Assembly: GCA_020441605.1 (NCBI GenBank)
Contig: JAGRLX010000044.1
Location: 1 to 6,048 of the forward strand
Direction: 5' to 3'
DNA: 6,048 nt
Source of the DNA: Alphaproteobacteria bacterium
GTDB lineage: Bacteria; Pseudomonadota; Alphaproteobacteria; Rhizobiales; Aestuariivirgaceae
The position numbers were made by a program, and so were the translations under genes. The notes below the pieces were generated by a model. The model was given only the letters and a program-made list of their open reading frames with translations. It searched no databases and was not told the origin of the DNA. Below, piece after piece: positions 5,378 through 6,048 of this stretch; the first letter of the stretch is position 1; the number at the start of each line of letters is the position of its first letter.

Positions 5378-6048
5378 TTGTTCAACGGTCTGATCTTTTA
5401 CGATCCATTCGGCTATATGATTTCGCCGATCTCATTCGCATTCATCGGCCTTGCAACATCTTTGTATCTTCGTGGCCTCAAGACAACCGCTCGCTTTGTC
5501 GGAAAGATAACGATCTGGCGTCGTGCTTTCTTCTTTGCCGGCCTTGCCATCGTCCTCGTCGCGACAAATGCGCCTCTTGCCCCTTTGGGACACAGCCAAT
5601 TTTCGGCACACCAGGTCGAGCATCTTTTGTTGCGCTTAGTGGGACCACTTGTCATCGCAGTGTCCCAGCCGTGGCATATCTTGAAAGCCGGGTCGAGCAG
5701 GCAATGGCGAAAAAGTCTCAGAAAGCTTGGCGGCGGGCACATTGCAAGGTTCATGACGCGCCCTGGTATTGCCACCGCTTGTCTTGTCGGATCGCTCTTC
5801 ATTTGGCAGGTGCCGCAGCTATTCGCTCTCGTGCAGAAGATTGCGCTCTTAGAGATACTGGCTCATCTGTCGATGACTCTGGCGGGACTTTGGTATTTTT
5901 CAATGATGTTCGATCACCGCGACCCGCCGGAGGGAGCCCGGCGCGGGGCGCGGCTAATCTCGGGTTTCGTGGTCATCGTTTCAAACATTTTCCTGGGTTC
6001 TTTGACAACGTTCAAGGAGGTTAGCTTATATGTTTTGCGATCTTCGCC
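5378..6048 (+). CDS. CtaG-like (caa3_CtaG family) cytochrome oxidase assembly / copper-related membrane protein, 3' truncated by window edge
   Basis: An open frame of 223 codons continues past the right edge. It is polytopic, with hydrophobic segments at about 14-31, 50-66, 80-98, 130-150, 155-176 and 191-212. The block SAHQVEHLLLRLVGPLVIA (77-95) matches the family's 'SAHMVQHLLL..APLL' segment, and FIWQVPQLFAL (141-151) with EILAHLSMTLAGLWYF (159-174) matches the later 'lWHlPaly...HlsfllaGllfw' part. H72, H78, H82 and H163 are candidate metal ligands. Family members are linked to delivery of copper to caa3/aa3-type oxidases, and relatives occur in copper clusters. I place the start at TTG 5378 because of AAGGAG 7 bases upstream; ATG 5360 (6 residues longer) and ATG 5321 (19 residues longer) are in frame and possible, and the frame is closed by TGA at 5309-5311. 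The family normally has about two more helices, so the missing C-terminus is due to the window end. A distinct transcript from the lnt run is possible because of the long gap before it. Confidence 0.8.
   Translation, partial: MFNGLIFYDPFGYMISPISFAFIGLATSLYLRGLKTTARFVGKITIWRRAFFFAGLAIVLVATNAPLAPLGHSQFSAHQVEHLLLRLVGPLVIAVSQPWHILKAGSSRQWRKSLRKLGGGHIARFMTRPGIATACLVGSLFIWQVPQLFALVQKIALLEILAHLSMTLAGLWYFSMMFDHRDPPEGARRGARLISGFVVIVSNIFLGSLTTFKEVSLYVLRSS

Noticed and set aside
5413..5802. 129-codon - strand open frame
   Set aside because: Antisense shadow of the ctaG-like gene with no recognisable domain.
5671..6024. 117-codon + strand open frame inside the ctaG-like gene
   Set aside because: It is out of frame with the hydrophobic, motif-bearing CtaG reading and has no membrane or domain pattern of its own.
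6014..6048. AAGGAGG at 6014-6020 followed by ATG at 6030, as a possible next gene
   Set aside because: The spacing (9 bases) is good, but the CtaG frame stays open here and the family should continue for about two more helices; with only 19 bases left the frame cannot be judged.

Overview
The window (6,048 bases, moderately high GC, short intergenic gaps, all convincing genes on the + strand) looks like accessory DNA of an alphaproteobacterium, possibly Rhodobacterales or a relative. That placement is an inference from protein character and gene order; there is no rRNA or marker gene here to settle it. No transposase, tRNA, integrase or CRISPR array is visible.

Bases 1-5013 form one tightly packed co-directional gene run: the 3' end of a SCO-family copper chaperone, a membrane-anchored M23 peptidoglycan metallopeptidase (MepM-like layout), a secreted DUF411 cysteine-rich metal-binding protein, a ZIP-family metal transporter (GufA/BbZIP-like), prolipoprotein signal peptidase lspA, apolipoprotein N-acyltransferase lnt, and a 55-residue two-helix membrane protein that overlaps the end of lnt. 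Gaps are 9, 3, 12 and 4 bases, followed by overlaps of 4 and 7 bases, so the run is very probably one operon whose promoter lies upstream of the window.

Bases 5014-5377 hold no convincing gene and separate the run from a second + strand gene, a CtaG-like (caa3_CtaG) cytochrome oxidase assembly / copper-related membrane protein. It most likely starts at a TTG codon with a strong Shine-Dalgarno and runs off the right edge.

Two themes are combined. One is periplasmic copper and divalent-metal handling (SCO, DUF411, ZIP, CtaG). The other is envelope maturation: lipoprotein processing by LspA and Lnt, and murein cleavage by the M23 enzyme. A reasonable but unproven reading is a metal-homeostasis island that carries its own lipoprotein-maturation pair and murein hydrolase to assemble envelope metal-handling proteins encoded nearby. 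The known presence of an LspA homologue (PbrC) in the Cupriavidus lead-resistance operon is a precedent. The least explained parts are the 55-residue protein, the accessory lspA-lnt pair, the Asn-for-His change in the M23 active-site motif, and the 364-base gene-free stretch.
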